DNA from: Acinetobacter lwoffii | Lineage (GTDB): Bacteria > Pseudomonadota > Gammaproteobacteria > Pseudomonadales > Moraxellaceae | Direction: 5' to 3' | NCBI RefSeq assembly: GCF_019048525.1 | Contig: NZ_CP077372.1 | Coordinates: forward strand, 1-24,345 | Length of the DNA: 24,345 bases | Part shown: one piece after another, positions 1-8,437 of the stretch | How positions within the stretch are numbered: position 1 is the stretch's first letter | How the letters are laid out: the number at the start of each line of letters is the position of its first letter | Notes under the pieces: model-generated | Database searches by the model: none | Told to the model about the DNA's origin: nothing | Seen by the model: the letters and a program-made list of their open reading frames with translations, nothing else | Position numbers and translations under genes: made by a program

Positions 1-401
1 ACGGTGCATGTTCACAGTATTGATCGTCTGGCACGTAATACAAATGATCTGAAGACTTGTGAATAGTCCTTAATGATCGTGGCATAACTATTATTTTTCA
101 TAAAAGAGAATCTGATTTTCAGGTCATGATTATTGCTCAATCGGCAATGAATAAACTTATGTTCCAAATGCTCGCTGCATTCGCAGAGTTTGAACGCTCT
201 ATGATCCGTGAACGCCAAAGAGAAGGAATTAATAAAGCCAAAGCTAAAGGCTTATATAAAGGTAGAAAACGAAAAATAGATTATGCAGAAATACAGAAAG
301 CTATGAAGGTCGAAGGGGCAACTTTTAGAAGTGTTGCTAAACAGTTCGATGTAGGTGTTGCAACTGTACAAAGAGCGTTAAAAGTAGCTACTACAGAATA
401 A
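1..401 (+). pseudogene. Serine recombinase (resolvase/invertase), C-terminal part, frameshifted
   Basis: C-terminal part of a site-specific serine recombinase of the Tn3 resolvase / Pin invertase family; the gene begins before the window. Visible in order are HSIDRLARN near position 13 (catalytic-domain helix), LMFQMLAAFAEFER and RERQREGI from about 150 to 230 (the long E helix and arm), and a C-terminal helix-turn-helix (SVAKQFDVGVATVQRAL) ending at the TAA at 399-401. The frame breaks around 58-125, where in-frame stops appear and KENLIF is read in another frame; one or two single-base indels explain this. Such genes are common on plasmids, in transposons or multimer-resolution systems. No res site or terminal inverted repeat is visible here, so the specific role is unknown. 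Confidence 0.85.
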
Positions 402-470
402 GGGGTTACACATAAATTTTTCTACCATTTATCTTTAATACATTGTATTTCAATTAGATTAAGTTTACTA

Positions 471-493
471 TTTGATTTTGTCACAAAATCAAA
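471..493. promoter_or_regulatory. Perfect 23-bp palindrome upstream of umuD, probable SOS-type operator
   Basis: TTTGATTTTGT (471-481) and ACAAAATCAAA (483-493) are perfect 11-bp arms around a single central C. The palindrome ends ten bases before the umuD start codon and abuts its ribosome binding site (AGGGG). Acinetobacter lacks LexA; a UmuD-like repressor (UmuDAb) with DdrR represses error-prone polymerase genes through a palindrome of TTGA-n13-TCAA form, which this matches in outline. That this is the operator for the plasmid umuDC is inferred from position and symmetry. Confidence 0.7.
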
Positions 494-502
494 GGGGTTT
501 TT

Positions 503-1039
503 ATGAATGAAATTAGAAAAGGTGGTCCATAGGGAAGGTGCAGGAAGAAAGGCAATTTTACAATGAACCCACTAAGACTATGCGTGTACCAATATCACGT
601 ATTGTAGAGATTAAGAAGTTTTTAGCGAATCATAAAAAGACTACCTTAAATGATGTAGCTACTATAACTTTAATTAATCCTTCAACCTTTAAAACGTATT
701 CCTTTAGCTTCAGAAAAAGTAGCTGCTGGTTTCCCTTCTCCCGCACAAGATTACATTGATAAAACTTTAGATATGAATGAACACCTTGTGAAAAATGAAG
801 CTGCAACATTTGTTGTCAAAGTAGCTTCTCTTTCCATGCGTGACGCAGGCATTGAAATTGATGACGAGCTTTTAGTGGATCGTAGTCTTGAAGCTAAACA
901 CGAAGATATTGTTATTGCCTTAATTGACAATGAGTTCACCGTTAAGCGGTTAATGGTTGAAGGTGATAAGTGTTGGCTTAAAGCTGAAAATCCAGATTAT
1001 GACTCGATATTCACCTTAATGATTGCCAAGAATTATTAA
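503..1039 (+). pseudogene. umuD: UmuD-like S24 peptidase, DNA polymerase V accessory protein, frameshifted
   Basis: Self-cleaving S24/LexA-fold protein of the UmuD family, the accessory subunit of error-prone DNA polymerase V. The start ATG at 503 follows AGGGG. The N-terminus reads MNEIRKGGP then, after a shift, GAGRKG and NEPTKTMRVPISRIVEIKKF, the extended N-terminus typical of Acinetobacter UmuD. Next come the cleavage region AAGFPSP near 725, the nucleophile serine in SLSMRDAG near 830 (GDSMIDGG in E. coli UmuD) and the catalytic lysine in EFTVKRL near 940. From 773 to the TAA at 1037-1039 the frame is clean; upstream at least two or three indels break it. It is followed by umuC and preceded by a palindromic operator, so SOS control is likely. 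Catalytic residues are intact, so loss of function is not certain. Confidence 0.88.
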
Positions 1040-1113
1040 TATGGGGTGTAGTGACCCTTTGTCATTATAGCCATTTAGAAACATAAATAATCTAATCCTA
1101 TTGGTCTAATTAC

Positions 1114-2440
1114 ATGGAAAATCAAAATAAGATCTCTTGCTTTGGTAGACATAAATAACTGTTATGTAAGTTGTGAACGTGTCTTTAATCCAAGCCTGCA
1201 ATAATAAGCCCGTAATCGTATTCTATAATAATTACGGTTGTGCTGGTGGCTCGGTTACACACGAAGCTAAAGACTTACGGAACTCAAAGATGGGATGAAC
1301 CTCTTTTTTCAACTCAGGAAGCTAGTAGAGCAGCACAATATACAGTCCTCTTTCGAGTACTTATCGCTCTATATGCGGAAAGTCCCGCCAGATTTATAAA
1401 AGTACTAGCTGAATTAGTTACACCTCAAGAACAAGAAATTTATTCAGATTGATAATGCTTTTTAGATCAAACTGCTATGCCTTCAAATTATGATCTAACT
1501 GATGTATGCTCATTAATCTGGAATCGGCTCTCACGTTGGCTAGGTTTGCCGGCCTGTATTGGCATTGGGCGGACTTAAAACAGAAGCAAAAAATGGCTAA
1601 TCATATCGCTAAAAAGAATAGTTATTTAAAAGGTGTATGTAACCTTGTTTCAATGGACTATTGTTCGATTGAGGGCTTATATCAATCTATAGAAGTTAGT
1701 GAAGATATGGGGGATTTGGTAGAAAGCATACTAAACAGCTGAATAGCCTAAGCATTAATACAGTTCTAGATTTTGTCTGTGCTTCACCCTTACATGAATA
1801 GCAGATCAATTCTCTGTAGTCATGCACCAGAACACTATTAGAATTACAGGGAATTCTTGCATTGAAATTGAGCAAAGTCCTAAAGCAAAAAAACAAATAA
1901 TAGCACGCCGTTCCTTGGCCAGAATAGTTTATAGCTGTGAGGATCTTAAAGAAGAACGATTACGCTTATGTTCAGGATGCCCGTAAGCCGTTTAAGAAGT
2001 GAAAATTTACTATGTGGCTGTATTATTAGTATTTGTTCAATCTAATCCATTTGATACTTCTGAGCCTTTTTAATAAATCTTTGTCTTACGCTTTACCCCG
2101 ATCCATCAGACAATAGTTTAGTACTTTCTAAATTTGCTACCTCAATGGTTGATCAGCTCCTACCTAGAAGAATATTGGATTTAAAAAATGTGGAGCTTAT
2201 CGCTCACTTGTCTTGAACCTAAGCCACTCATATTCTATGACTTATTCACGGACATGAACCCAAGTAGAATCAAGTAATAAACTTATGGATTGCACTCGAT
2301 GCATATACAGAATAAATTTGGTAAGAGAAAATAGGATTAGGTGCCAGTATGCTACCTGATAGAAATTGGATATGTCACGTAATAGCTGTACTCCCAATTA
2401 CTTTAAATGGTGATCAACTTCATGAGTGTTTAATAATTAG
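1114..2440 (+). pseudogene. umuC: UmuC, Y-family DNA polymerase V catalytic subunit, badly broken
   Basis: Translesion polymerase of the Y family, recognisable over its whole expected length (about 425 residues) but only by jumping frames. Landmarks are ALVDINNCYVSCERVF at 1140 (first catalytic Asp), NKPVIV at 1205, LVTPQEQEIYS at 1415, CFLDQTAMPSNYDLTDV at 1458, WLGLP.CIGIG.TK at 1538, MANHIAKKN at 1590, GLYQSIEVSE at 1675, then QSNPFDTSEPF at 2038, KLMDALDA.. at 2278 and LGASMLPDRNW at 2338. The active-site motif expected as SIDECFLD is destroyed at 1444-1457: S and CFLD remain, with two stop codons between. There are at least ten frame breaks. The start at 1114 is the first ATG that leads into the N-terminal motif; the end is approximate. 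Of all the genes here it is the best candidate for a real pseudogene. Confidence 0.87.
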
Positions 2441-2983
2441 TCATCGACTAAGATAATTTTTTTGCATGTGACTTGCCACCTGGCTCTAAAGGAATAACAG
2501 GAATTGAAATTACACAAATCATGCAGCCGTTTATAAGCTCTTTTAATAGTAGAGTCTTGTTATGGCCTTAAACAGGTGTATAACCCTACTTTGATCATAG
2601 ATAAAAGAAGTAAAGACGTTAGCTTTAATGAGAAAAAATAACGGCCTCTGTACCTATATAGGTGAGCTATGATCAAGAAATAGTTTTTAAAGAAATCCTC
2701 ATTAAAGCCTTTAGTCATTACGTGGAAAACGCCGATTTATACCTGTTTTTAATATGGTCAATGTACCTTATGACCTTAGAGATACTTTTACTTTAATACA
2801 GATAAAAAAATTATTGGATCGGCCTGTCATGAAAAGTTTTCCCAAAAGCAGTATTGCCCTAATGAAAAGTAGTATATGCACTAGAAATTGTGAGAGAGCA
2901 ATAAATTCTATAGTTTAAATATAGACTTTCTACTACGATTATAAATATTTAATAAAGTGACGAACTATTTTTAGGAAAAAAGA
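2440..2983. other. Unassigned stretch with no convincing gene
   Basis: No frame stays open for more than about 55 codons. Two short open stretches on the plus strand could belong to one eroded gene: EIVFKEILIKAFSHYVENAD near 2680 and NVPYDLRDTFTLIQIKKLLD near 2755. I do not recognise either. No IS ends, tRNA or clear terminator is seen. It may be a decayed gene between umuC and the next hypothetical gene. Confidence 0.5.
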
Positions 2984-3698
2984 TGGCTGTTGATATTAAT
3001 GATATTGTTTCGATTGGAAAACATCTCTTTCGTTTAGTGGTAGTACCACTAAAAATTTTTGCCAAATATGTAGGTGAAAATTCGCGCGTCATTATAAAGA
3101 GTACTTGAAACAATACGACAAATTGCCAAAAAATTCTCCCTAAGCCCTTCCTTCAATTACCGCAGACACCACCTGATGATGTTTTAGTATTAAAGCACAA
3201 GGCTTTAGAACGCAAATACCAAGTAGGTATTCAATCAATATTCAGAATATTATCTCGATGTTTTTGATACTACAAACAACTTAAAGATTCCTGTAATTCG
3301 ATTAACTCACAGATAGAAAATTTTGATAGATATTTATCTCATCATGCACTTAGGTCAAGATCAAGTAAAAATTTTTAGTGATGATGAGTTAACCTTACCG
3401 AATTACAATGGATGAATTAAAGTCCTTCTGATCTCATAACTAGGATTGAATCAAATAGTTTGATTGACTACAGGCCGATAGTAGAACAACTAATATAAAA
3501 GTGTCACCTAATGAGTATCTCTATTTCTGCATGCGAATATACTAAAGATCTTATATTGCTAGCTTATTTTTTAATGATGGTTCTCCATTACCCGCAGGTT
3601 ATGGCCATACTATAGAGGTGTGGGATAGCCGCGATTTAGTTGAATATATCCAACGCTATAAACCAATCCTAAGTATTGAAAATAAATCACAATTCTAG
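2984..3698 (+). pseudogene. Hypothetical protein, about 235 residues, frameshifted
   Basis: A probable single gene read through several frame shifts. It starts at ATG 2984 after AGGAAAAAAG with MAVDINDIVSIGKHLFRLVV, continues as YDKLPKN.PKPFLQLPQTPPDDVLVLKHKALERKYQVG near 3117-3225, then YLDVFDTTNNLKIPVIRLTH near 3250-3310, ILIDIYLIMHLGQDQVKIFS near 3325-3380, and finishes with FNDGSPLPAGYGHTIEVW and RDLVEYIQRYKPILSIENKS before the TAG at 3696-3698. The N-terminus has a hydrophobic stretch (LFRLVVVPLKIFA) that could be a membrane anchor. I do not recognise the family. It lies next to umuC and converges on the minus-strand relaxase gene. Confidence 0.6.
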
Positions 3699-3741
3699 AG
3701 AAACCTGATCGGAAAGATCATTATATGTATCTAGAATTGTA
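3690..3741. repeat. Perfect 11-bp inverted repeat between convergent genes
   Basis: ACAATTCTAGA (3690-3700) and TCTAGAATTGT (3731-3741) are perfect inverted copies separated by 30 bases. The left arm overlaps the stop codon of the hypothetical gene, and the relaxase gene ends at 3770. There is no T-run after either arm, so this is not a standard intrinsic terminator, although it could stop transcription between convergent genes. Confidence 0.6.
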
Positions 3742-3769
3742 AGAGCAATTCAGTACGATAACTATCTCG

Positions 3770-4838
3770 TTAGCGTTCTTGTTCCTTCCCTTTGTTCAAT
3801 CTTTGTTGTGGATCTGGCTTATTAGGTTGAATCTGTGGCTGTGGTTTTTTCACTTCTACCTGTTTCCGTAAATAGTCCACTAGATCAACTGCTAGTTTTC
3901 TATCTTGCGGATCTGGTGACTGTGATAGAGCTTTAGTAATTTCCTTGTAATGCGTCAATGCTTCTTTTTCTTGCTGTTTAGCTTTCTGGACACGTTCTGG
4001 ACTTGCCTTATTTTTACCATATCGCTTAAACGATTTGCCCTGCTCTTTCATTTGTTTAACTGACTGCTTATCACTTCTATTTTTTTGAAGCCTAGCTATA
4101 CCGTTTTGTCGCATTCGCTTCAATCCCTCTGGATCTTAATTTTTCAGCAAAACTTTCTCGCCATTCCTGAAGATCAGCCTTCCTGATATTTAACCGATCC
4201 CCTTTTTCAGAAACAGCTTTAACAACAACATGCACATGCGGGTTTTCACTTGGATCTTTTGAAGGGTCATTGGTAAAGGTATGCTGCACCATCATATATT
4301 TATGGTCTTTAAAATGTTCCTCTGCAAATTCTTTTGCAGCATCATAAAACGCCTTTTCATCCGTACCTTTCGGCATAGATAACACAATATTAAAAGCCTG
4401 CTTATATTTAGATTCTTCATCAGAAATAGGTGTACCTGACATTTGCCAATCTTCAGCAGTATCTTCTATATCATCCTTACCATTAACTTTATTTCCGTCC
4501 TGATCAATTCCCTCTAATTGCCCATTTCGTGTGATATATCCCATGTGGGCTTTCACCTTCCCCATAGAATTACCTCCACCAGTAACCTTGACCATTACTT
4601 CAGGGGTCTTTTTACTGATTCTATTTAAAGTTTGCCTTAACGCTATTTGGAGATGATTTAGGGCTGATTTAGCTGAATGGCCAGATCCATTTTTAGGCTT
4701 AGACAGATCATTTAAAAAAGTATCTAAACTTTGGGTCTGATTAACACGCTTAACTTTAGATCCGTTAAGTAGCTGCTCACCATGAGCAAGCAAAGTGCTT
4801 TGCACTTCTCTGGTAGTCTTACTGCTTCCGTTAGCCAT
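3770..4838 (-). CDS. mobA: MOBP-type relaxase (mobilization nuclease), one frameshift
   Basis: DNA-strand transferase that nicks oriT and pilots the single strand into the recipient. The N-terminal nuclease domain shows GYITRNGQLEG (residues about 93-103), which carries the likely catalytic tyrosine, and a metal-binding motif NPHVHVVVKAV (about 202-212) with paired histidines. The C-terminal ~100 residues are lysine/glutamine-rich. The frame breaks near 4095-4120: residues ending EANATKR are followed in another frame by ARLQKNRSDKQS, giving a protein of about 355 residues ending at 3770. I prefer ATG 4838 (MANGSSK) because it overlaps the stop of the upstream accessory gene by one base (TAATG), implying translational coupling; an in-frame GTG lies at 4847. 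The oriT about 0.75 kb upstream has an RP4-like nic, which fits a MOBP enzyme. Confidence 0.87.
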
Positions 4839-5497
4839 TATTCCCACCTCTTTTTATTGCGCTCTAATAGAGTGAAAACATGCCTAACTTGAGCTTTTAC
4901 TAGCTGATGCACTCGCTCGACAAATTCTCTATCGTAAGACTCATAAATACCCTGATTCATATTCTAGCCATTTGGTTTAGGTTTCTACCAATCGCCAAAA
5001 GCTGACTATTTGATTCGCCAAGTTTAAGAGCTTCTTCCTGGCTAAAGAATATTGAATCTTTTGTGACATTAGCTGTTAAAACCGAAATGATATAATGATT
5101 CGGTTTCATACCGACCTGTGCTGCTTTTTCATTAATGGCTTTCATCAAACTTGGTTTAAGCCGTAATTCTTTGCGTGATGTTTTTTCAAATACATCTATA
5201 ACGTCTTGCGTTTTTTCTATTTCAGATAACTTATCCTTGATCATTTTTTTGAGCAGGTTGTCTGGATCTACTTCTTCAAACTTAGCTAACTGATAGAATT
5301 TTTTCGGCTAAGTCCTTTTCAAGATTCAAGGAAAAATCTTGTCCTGAATATTCTGGATCATTCTCTTTTTGATAAGAAAGTTCTAACGCTTTTTGGAAAG
5401 GTGCGCCTTTCTTAATTCCCTGTTTTTCACACTTTGCCTCCCACCAATCAAGCACTGCCCGATCAACTCTGAAAAAGATTTTATTGTCTTTAGCCAT
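4838..5497 (-). CDS. mobC: MobC-like relaxosome accessory protein, split by two frameshifts
   Basis: Probable relaxosome accessory protein that binds oriT and assists the relaxase. It is one gene in three frames. The first part starts at ATG 5497 (MAKDNKIFFRVDRAVLDWW) and runs to EKDLAEKILS near 5285; the second continues AKFEEVDPDNLLKKMIKDKL and ends with the MobC-type signature LLAIGRNLNQMAR near 4960; the third continues NMNQGIYESYDREFVERVHQ to TAA 4840-4838. Joined, it is about 218 residues. KIFFRVD followed by helices suggests a ribbon-helix-helix-like N-terminus, and the middle (LKPSLMKAINEKAAQVGMKPNHYI) resembles the DNA-binding part of MobC. Its stop overlaps the relaxase start. Both breaks need only a single-base change, so the gene is probably intact in reality. 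Confidence 0.78.
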
Positions 5498-5534
5498 GAT
5501 TAATTCCATAAGCAAAGTGATATTTTTGCTTATC

Positions 5535-5596
5535 CCATTTTATCAACTGGGTGACAAAATGGCAATTTTAACGGCTGCTGCCTATCCTGCCCTAGA
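5535..5596 (+). other. oriT: oriT with RP4-like nic site
   Basis: CCTATCCTGCCCT at 5581-5593 matches the nic core of the IncP plasmid RP4 (YATCCTG followed by a pyrimidine), placing the predicted cut between G5589 and C5590 on the plus strand. On its 5' side is an 11-bp inverted repeat with one mismatch, CCATTTTATCA (5535-5545) and TGACAAAATGG (5552-5562), in the position where RP4 has its accessory-protein binding repeat. It lies directly upstream of the divergently read accessory and relaxase genes. The core is seen; cleavage is inferred from RP4. Confidence 0.82.
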
Positions 5597-5628
5597 TTAT
5601 ATACTCTTCTTTTTTCCCTCTTTTCTCC

Positions 5629-5642
5629 TTAGTCATGACTAA
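5629..5642. repeat. 14-bp palindrome TTAGTCATGACTAA, copy next to oriT
   Basis: Perfect self-complementary 14-mer. Eight exact copies occur in the window (5629, 7637, 8163, 8788, 8814, 9478, 10293, 10739), plus near copies at 9684 and 19398. All are intergenic. This copy lies 39 bases past the predicted nic. Confidence 0.85.
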
Positions 5643-5686
5643 GGGTAATCAAGGCTAGGTGGTCGGGATAACCCGCCAAAAAAAAA

Positions 5687-5704
5687 ACCTTGCATAAGCA
5701 AGGT
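5687..5704 (-). terminator. Intrinsic terminator downstream of parB
   Basis: ACCTTGC (5687-5693) and GCAAGGT (5698-5704) form a perfect 7-bp stem with an ATAA loop. On the minus strand it is followed by a run of T from the A-tract at 5679-5687. A T-run also follows on the plus strand, so it may work both ways and insulate the par operon from oriT. Confidence 0.85.
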
Positions 5705-5733
5705 CTTTTTTCCATTGATAGGTTTAGGCTTCT

Positions 5734-6761
5734 TGTAAATACTCGATTCAAGGCTGCTGCAATCTACAGATACCTCTGTTCCATCTTCGTATTTGATCCA
5801 TGCAAAACCCAAGAAGTAGGCTTTTTATTTAGCATCAGGTTCGCTTGTCGGCCGTCATGAATAACAAACTAAAAGCGGTTTTTTGATTTTGTCTGGATCT
5901 TCTTCTTTAGCTTCTGGCTGCTCTTTCTGATTCGATTGATCCATCAGTTTTTTAACTTCTGGTTCTTCTGGTTCTTCAGTCGCTTCAGCTTGATCATCCC
6001 CTCAAATTGAAAGATTCATTATCATCAATAATGGCGGTTTGCTCTTGCTTTCTTGCGCCTGTGGTTCTTGATCTACTTCAGTCGCTTCAGCTTGCTTAGG
6101 TTCTTTTAACTTTTTAGATAAAAGCCTGAACTCTAGATCTGATAATGTCCTGACCATTCTCTAAAGATCATCCACCCAAGCGTTTACTTCTTCAGGGAAG
6201 GATTCCAAAGTTTGCGTAAGTCATACAAAGTCTTTGGAGATTTAAACCTGCATCATAAGCCTTAGATAAGCATTCTGGCATATCTACTAAAGCTAAGTGA
6301 GTAGAAATGAAAAACAGGATCTTCATTTAACTTTTTAGCGATTACGTTTTTCTTCTCACCTTGCTTAATTTTCTTCTTGGATGAAAAGTGCAAGCTCAAT
6401 AGGTGAATGGTTAAGGCGTTCTTTATTCTCCATGACTTGATCATATCAATCATGATCATTATCAACAAAGCAGGGATAGTTTCCCTTGCCAGCCATCACT
6501 GAAGCTCTAAAACGTCTAGCTCCATAAATTGATGATCCACTTGCCTTGTTCTGTTGGGTGGGGTTTAACACTAATTGGTGTTTTAACTCCACGAGCCTTG
6601 ATTGATTCGACCATTTTTTGCATCTGATCTTCTGGAAACTCAACACGCGGCTGATCTGGATCTTCAAGAATATCTGTAAGTGGAATCTGCTTAGGTGTTC
6701 CGTCTGCTACTGGTGCAGAATTACCTAGATCAATACCTTCCAAAGCTGATAAATCTAACAT
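5734..6761 (-). pseudogene. parB: ParB-like partition protein, frameshifted
   Basis: Centromere-binding partition protein. It starts at ATG 6761 with AAGG six bases upstream: MLDLSALEGIDLGNSAPVAD, then PLTDILEDPDQPR and EDQMQKMVESIKARGVKTPI, the typical ParB/Spo0J N-terminal domain. After a shift the conserved GARRFRASVMAGKG appears near 6535-6490, followed by FVDNDHDMIDQVMENKERLN, the helix-turn-helix region KQGEKKNVIAKKLN (6340-6380) and a low-complexity tail rich in E, P, Q and K with repeated EATE motifs (6100-5900). The last recognisable part is GFAWIKYEDGTEVSVDCSSLE near 5800-5755; the end is approximate. There are at least six frame breaks. It begins four bases after the parA stop and shares the parA promoter; a terminator follows. 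Confidence 0.85.
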
Positions 6762-6764
6762 TCC

Positions 6765-7542
6765 TTAAATCTCCATAAACTTGTTAATGCTTTCAACAAA
6801 CTGTTTTTAATTCAGCCCATGCGGTAAAACCGCTAGTTTTACCCAATTTATTTGTAGGTATGCCTTGCGCTTGCGCTTCAGCGATTGCAGTCGTTTTTTA
6901 ACGAAGGCATAGCTACCGTCTGAGTTTTTGATCAGGTTACTTTGAAAAATGCTGAACAATAGCTTTTAGGTTGTCTTTCTGAAATGGAGTTGGTTCAACA
7001 ATATTCGGAAGGATGCCGATTAATTTTAAATTTGGGTTTAGCTTTTGATTAATCGCTTGGATCTGCTTGAGTAATCCACCGATGCCGTCAATAGCTTCCT
7101 GATTCAATTGAATTGGACTTAAAACATAGTCACTAACAATTAATGAAGCTACTTGGCGAATGTCGGGATTTGGATTGGTATCAATCAGGCAAACATCAAA
7201 TAAAGAATCAACTGATTTTAAAAACTTCTGGTAATTGGTGGCAAAGTTGTTATGCAAAGTGCCATTTTTTTCAATAGCTGTTAATTCTGGTGTTGCTTGT
7301 ACCAAAGTAAAGGCTTCAGGATTTGAAATAGTTTGATCTTCTTTGGTCAGCATGTCGAATGCAGATACATTAGCTACAGTCACAGCCCCGCCAGTAATCA
7401 ATGCTTTTGTAGTGTTCTTCTGGTGGTCTAGATCAATGACTAATACACGCAAGCCCAAAGAATTTAAATAGTGTGCATACTGGCAAATGATTGCAGATTT
7501 ACCCACACCGCCCTTTTGATTTGAAGCAACAACTTTTTTCAT
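6765..7542 (-). CDS. parA: ParA partition ATPase, C-terminus frameshifted
   Basis: Deviant Walker-type ATPase that positions plasmid copies with ParB. ATG 7542 follows AGGTGAAAT. The P-loop is QKGGVGKSAIICQYA at residues 9-23, Walker A' is VLVIDLDHQKN at about 34-44, and Walker B is DVCLIDTNPNPD at about 115-126. The frame is clean to residue 201 (6937); then single-base shifts lead through NSDGSYAFVKK and IAEAQAQGIPTNKLGKTSGF to TAA 6767-6765, giving about 259 residues, normal for the family. There is no long N-terminal DNA-binding domain, so autorepression by ParA itself is less likely. Transcription probably starts from the module at 7568-7650. All catalytic motifs are intact. Confidence 0.93.
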
Positions 7543-7567
7543 ATTTCACCTAGTTTAATGGCTTATT

Positions 7568-7650
7568 AAGGGTCGCCCTATTGCGTCCTTATGCTGTATA
7601 TTCTAACGTCCACCTGTGGACATTGCAAGCATTTTCTTAGTCATGACTAA
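7568..7650 (-). promoter_or_regulatory. Promoter/operator/leader module of parAB (diverged copy)
   Basis: Read on the minus strand: palindrome TTAGTCATGACTAA (7650-7637), -35 TTGCAA (7628-7623), a 17-bp spacer containing the inverted repeat GTCCAC-AG-GTGGAC (7621-7608), -10 TAGAAT (7605-7600), and a 23-nt leader hairpin (7590-7568) with arms AAGG/CCTT and inner CGC/GCG. The hairpin begins about ten bases after the -10 hexamer, so it lies at the predicted 5' end of the RNA. Confidence 0.8.
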
Positions 7651-7669
7651 GTTTTTTATCATAAAAAAA

Positions 7670-7688
7670 TCCTCCCATAAAGGGAGGA
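7670..7688 (-). terminator. Intrinsic terminator of the 7695-8075 gene
   Basis: TCCTCCC (7670-7676) pairs with GGGAGGA (7682-7688) around a five-base loop. The A-tract at 7662-7669 gives a T-run on the minus strand. Confidence 0.88.
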
Positions 7689-7694
7689 CGTAAA

Positions 7695-8075
7695 TTAAAA
7701 ATCTTCAGGATAACCGATTGTTATGACTGGCTCTCCTTGATCTCCACCATGAACGTGCAATTCTAAAATATGATTTCTCTTGCGACCTGCGCCTGTGATA
7801 ATCACAGTAAAACGTACCGCACTAGGGCTTAGGTGTGTCTTATATACTCGGCTCATCCATAAAATGTCATGAATAACGCCCTCTAAGTCATTAAGCCATT
7901 TTTCATTTTTTACCGCCTTATCAACTACCGCCCAAAGCGCAGAAGTGAAACAGATAGGATGCTTATAATGTTCTTTTGCCAGTCCATCTAATTTAGGACT
8001 AAGAGAATTGATTGCAACTAAAAAACCATCTTCAATGGCTTGCTGACGTGTGTAAACTGAAATGTATTGTTCCAT
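7695..8075 (-). CDS. DUF6573-like small plasmid protein (126 aa)
   Basis: Intact 126-residue protein starting at ATG 8075. The opening YTRQQAIEDGFLV resembles the YTRxQAIxDGxLVD start of a small plasmid/phage family I know as DUF6573; I assign it from memory of that motif, so only moderately. The middle (HPICFTSALWAVVDKAVKN) matches the expected PVxxTxAxW segment, and the C-terminus has a beta-rich HILELHVHGGDQGEPVITIG. There is no signal peptide or membrane segment. It is a single-gene unit with its own promoter module (8096-8176) and terminator. Lying in the predicted leading region beside oriT, it could act early after transfer, for example against host defence; that is inference from position only. 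Confidence 0.75.
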   Translation of the reverse strand: MEQYISVYTRQQAIEDGFLVAINSLSPKLDGLAKEHYKHPICFTSALWAVVDKAVKNEKWLNDLEGVIHDILWMSRVYKTHLSPSAVRFTVIITGAGRKRNHILELHVHGGDQGEPVITIGYPEDF

Positions 8076-8095
8076 GATTTTTAACCTGTTTTATT

Positions 8096-8176
8096 TCAGG
8101 TCGCCCGATGCGTCCTGATAAAGTCATTATATCAGTCCACCTGTGGACATTCAAGCAAAAGCTTAGTCATGACTAA
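8096..8176 (-). promoter_or_regulatory. Promoter/operator/leader module, copy 1
   Basis: Minus-strand order: palindrome TTAGTCATGACTAA (8176-8163), -35 TTGAAT (8154-8149), 17-bp spacer carrying GTCCAC-AG-GTGGAC (8148-8135), consensus -10 TATAAT (8131-8126), then the 23-nt leader hairpin (8118-8096) with arms TCAGG/CCTGA and inner CGC/GCG around ATCGG. A CAGG, the likely ribosome binding site, follows the hairpin and lies about ten bases before the ATG. It drives the 126-aa gene. Confidence 0.85.
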
Positions 8177-8262
8177 TTTTTTTATAGGGAAAATTGAGTA
8201 GAAAAATATCCGTTTTAATACCTGGCTAAACCGCTTTTCAGATGCTCTTATTTGCGATTCTT

Positions 8263-8284
8263 AGGCTGCTGACAGCCTTTTTTA
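8263..8284 (+). terminator. Plus-strand intrinsic terminator with no plus-strand gene
   Basis: AGGCTG (8263-8268) and CAGCCT (8273-8278) form a perfect stem with a CTGA loop, followed by six T. No plus-strand open frame precedes it. The same element, with its upstream TTATTTGCG, recurs at 9577-9597. It could end an unannotated small RNA or block read-through. Confidence 0.7.
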
Positions 8285-8413
8285 TATATGAAGCTAGGTT
8301 ATCCTAGCACCGACCTGAACAGGCCAAAATGAGCGTATATAAAGCAGAACAGATAGACAATTTTTTATGTTTTTTAGGCAAGCTAAAAACCAAAAAAATC
8401 GCCACCAAAAAAA

Positions 8414-8432
8414 ACCTCCCATTGTGGGAGGT
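8414..8432 (-). terminator. Intrinsic terminator of the 8438-8699 gene
   Basis: ACCTCCC (8414-8420) and GGGAGGT (8426-8432) pair around ATTGT; the A-tract at 8407-8414 provides the minus-strand T-run. Confidence 0.88.
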
Positions 8433-8437
8433 CTAGC

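Noticed and set aside
6262..6468. 68-codon minus-strand open frame as a separate gene
   Set aside because: Its middle (KQGEKKNVIAKKLNEDPVF) is the ParB helix-turn-helix region; it is a frame fragment of parB.
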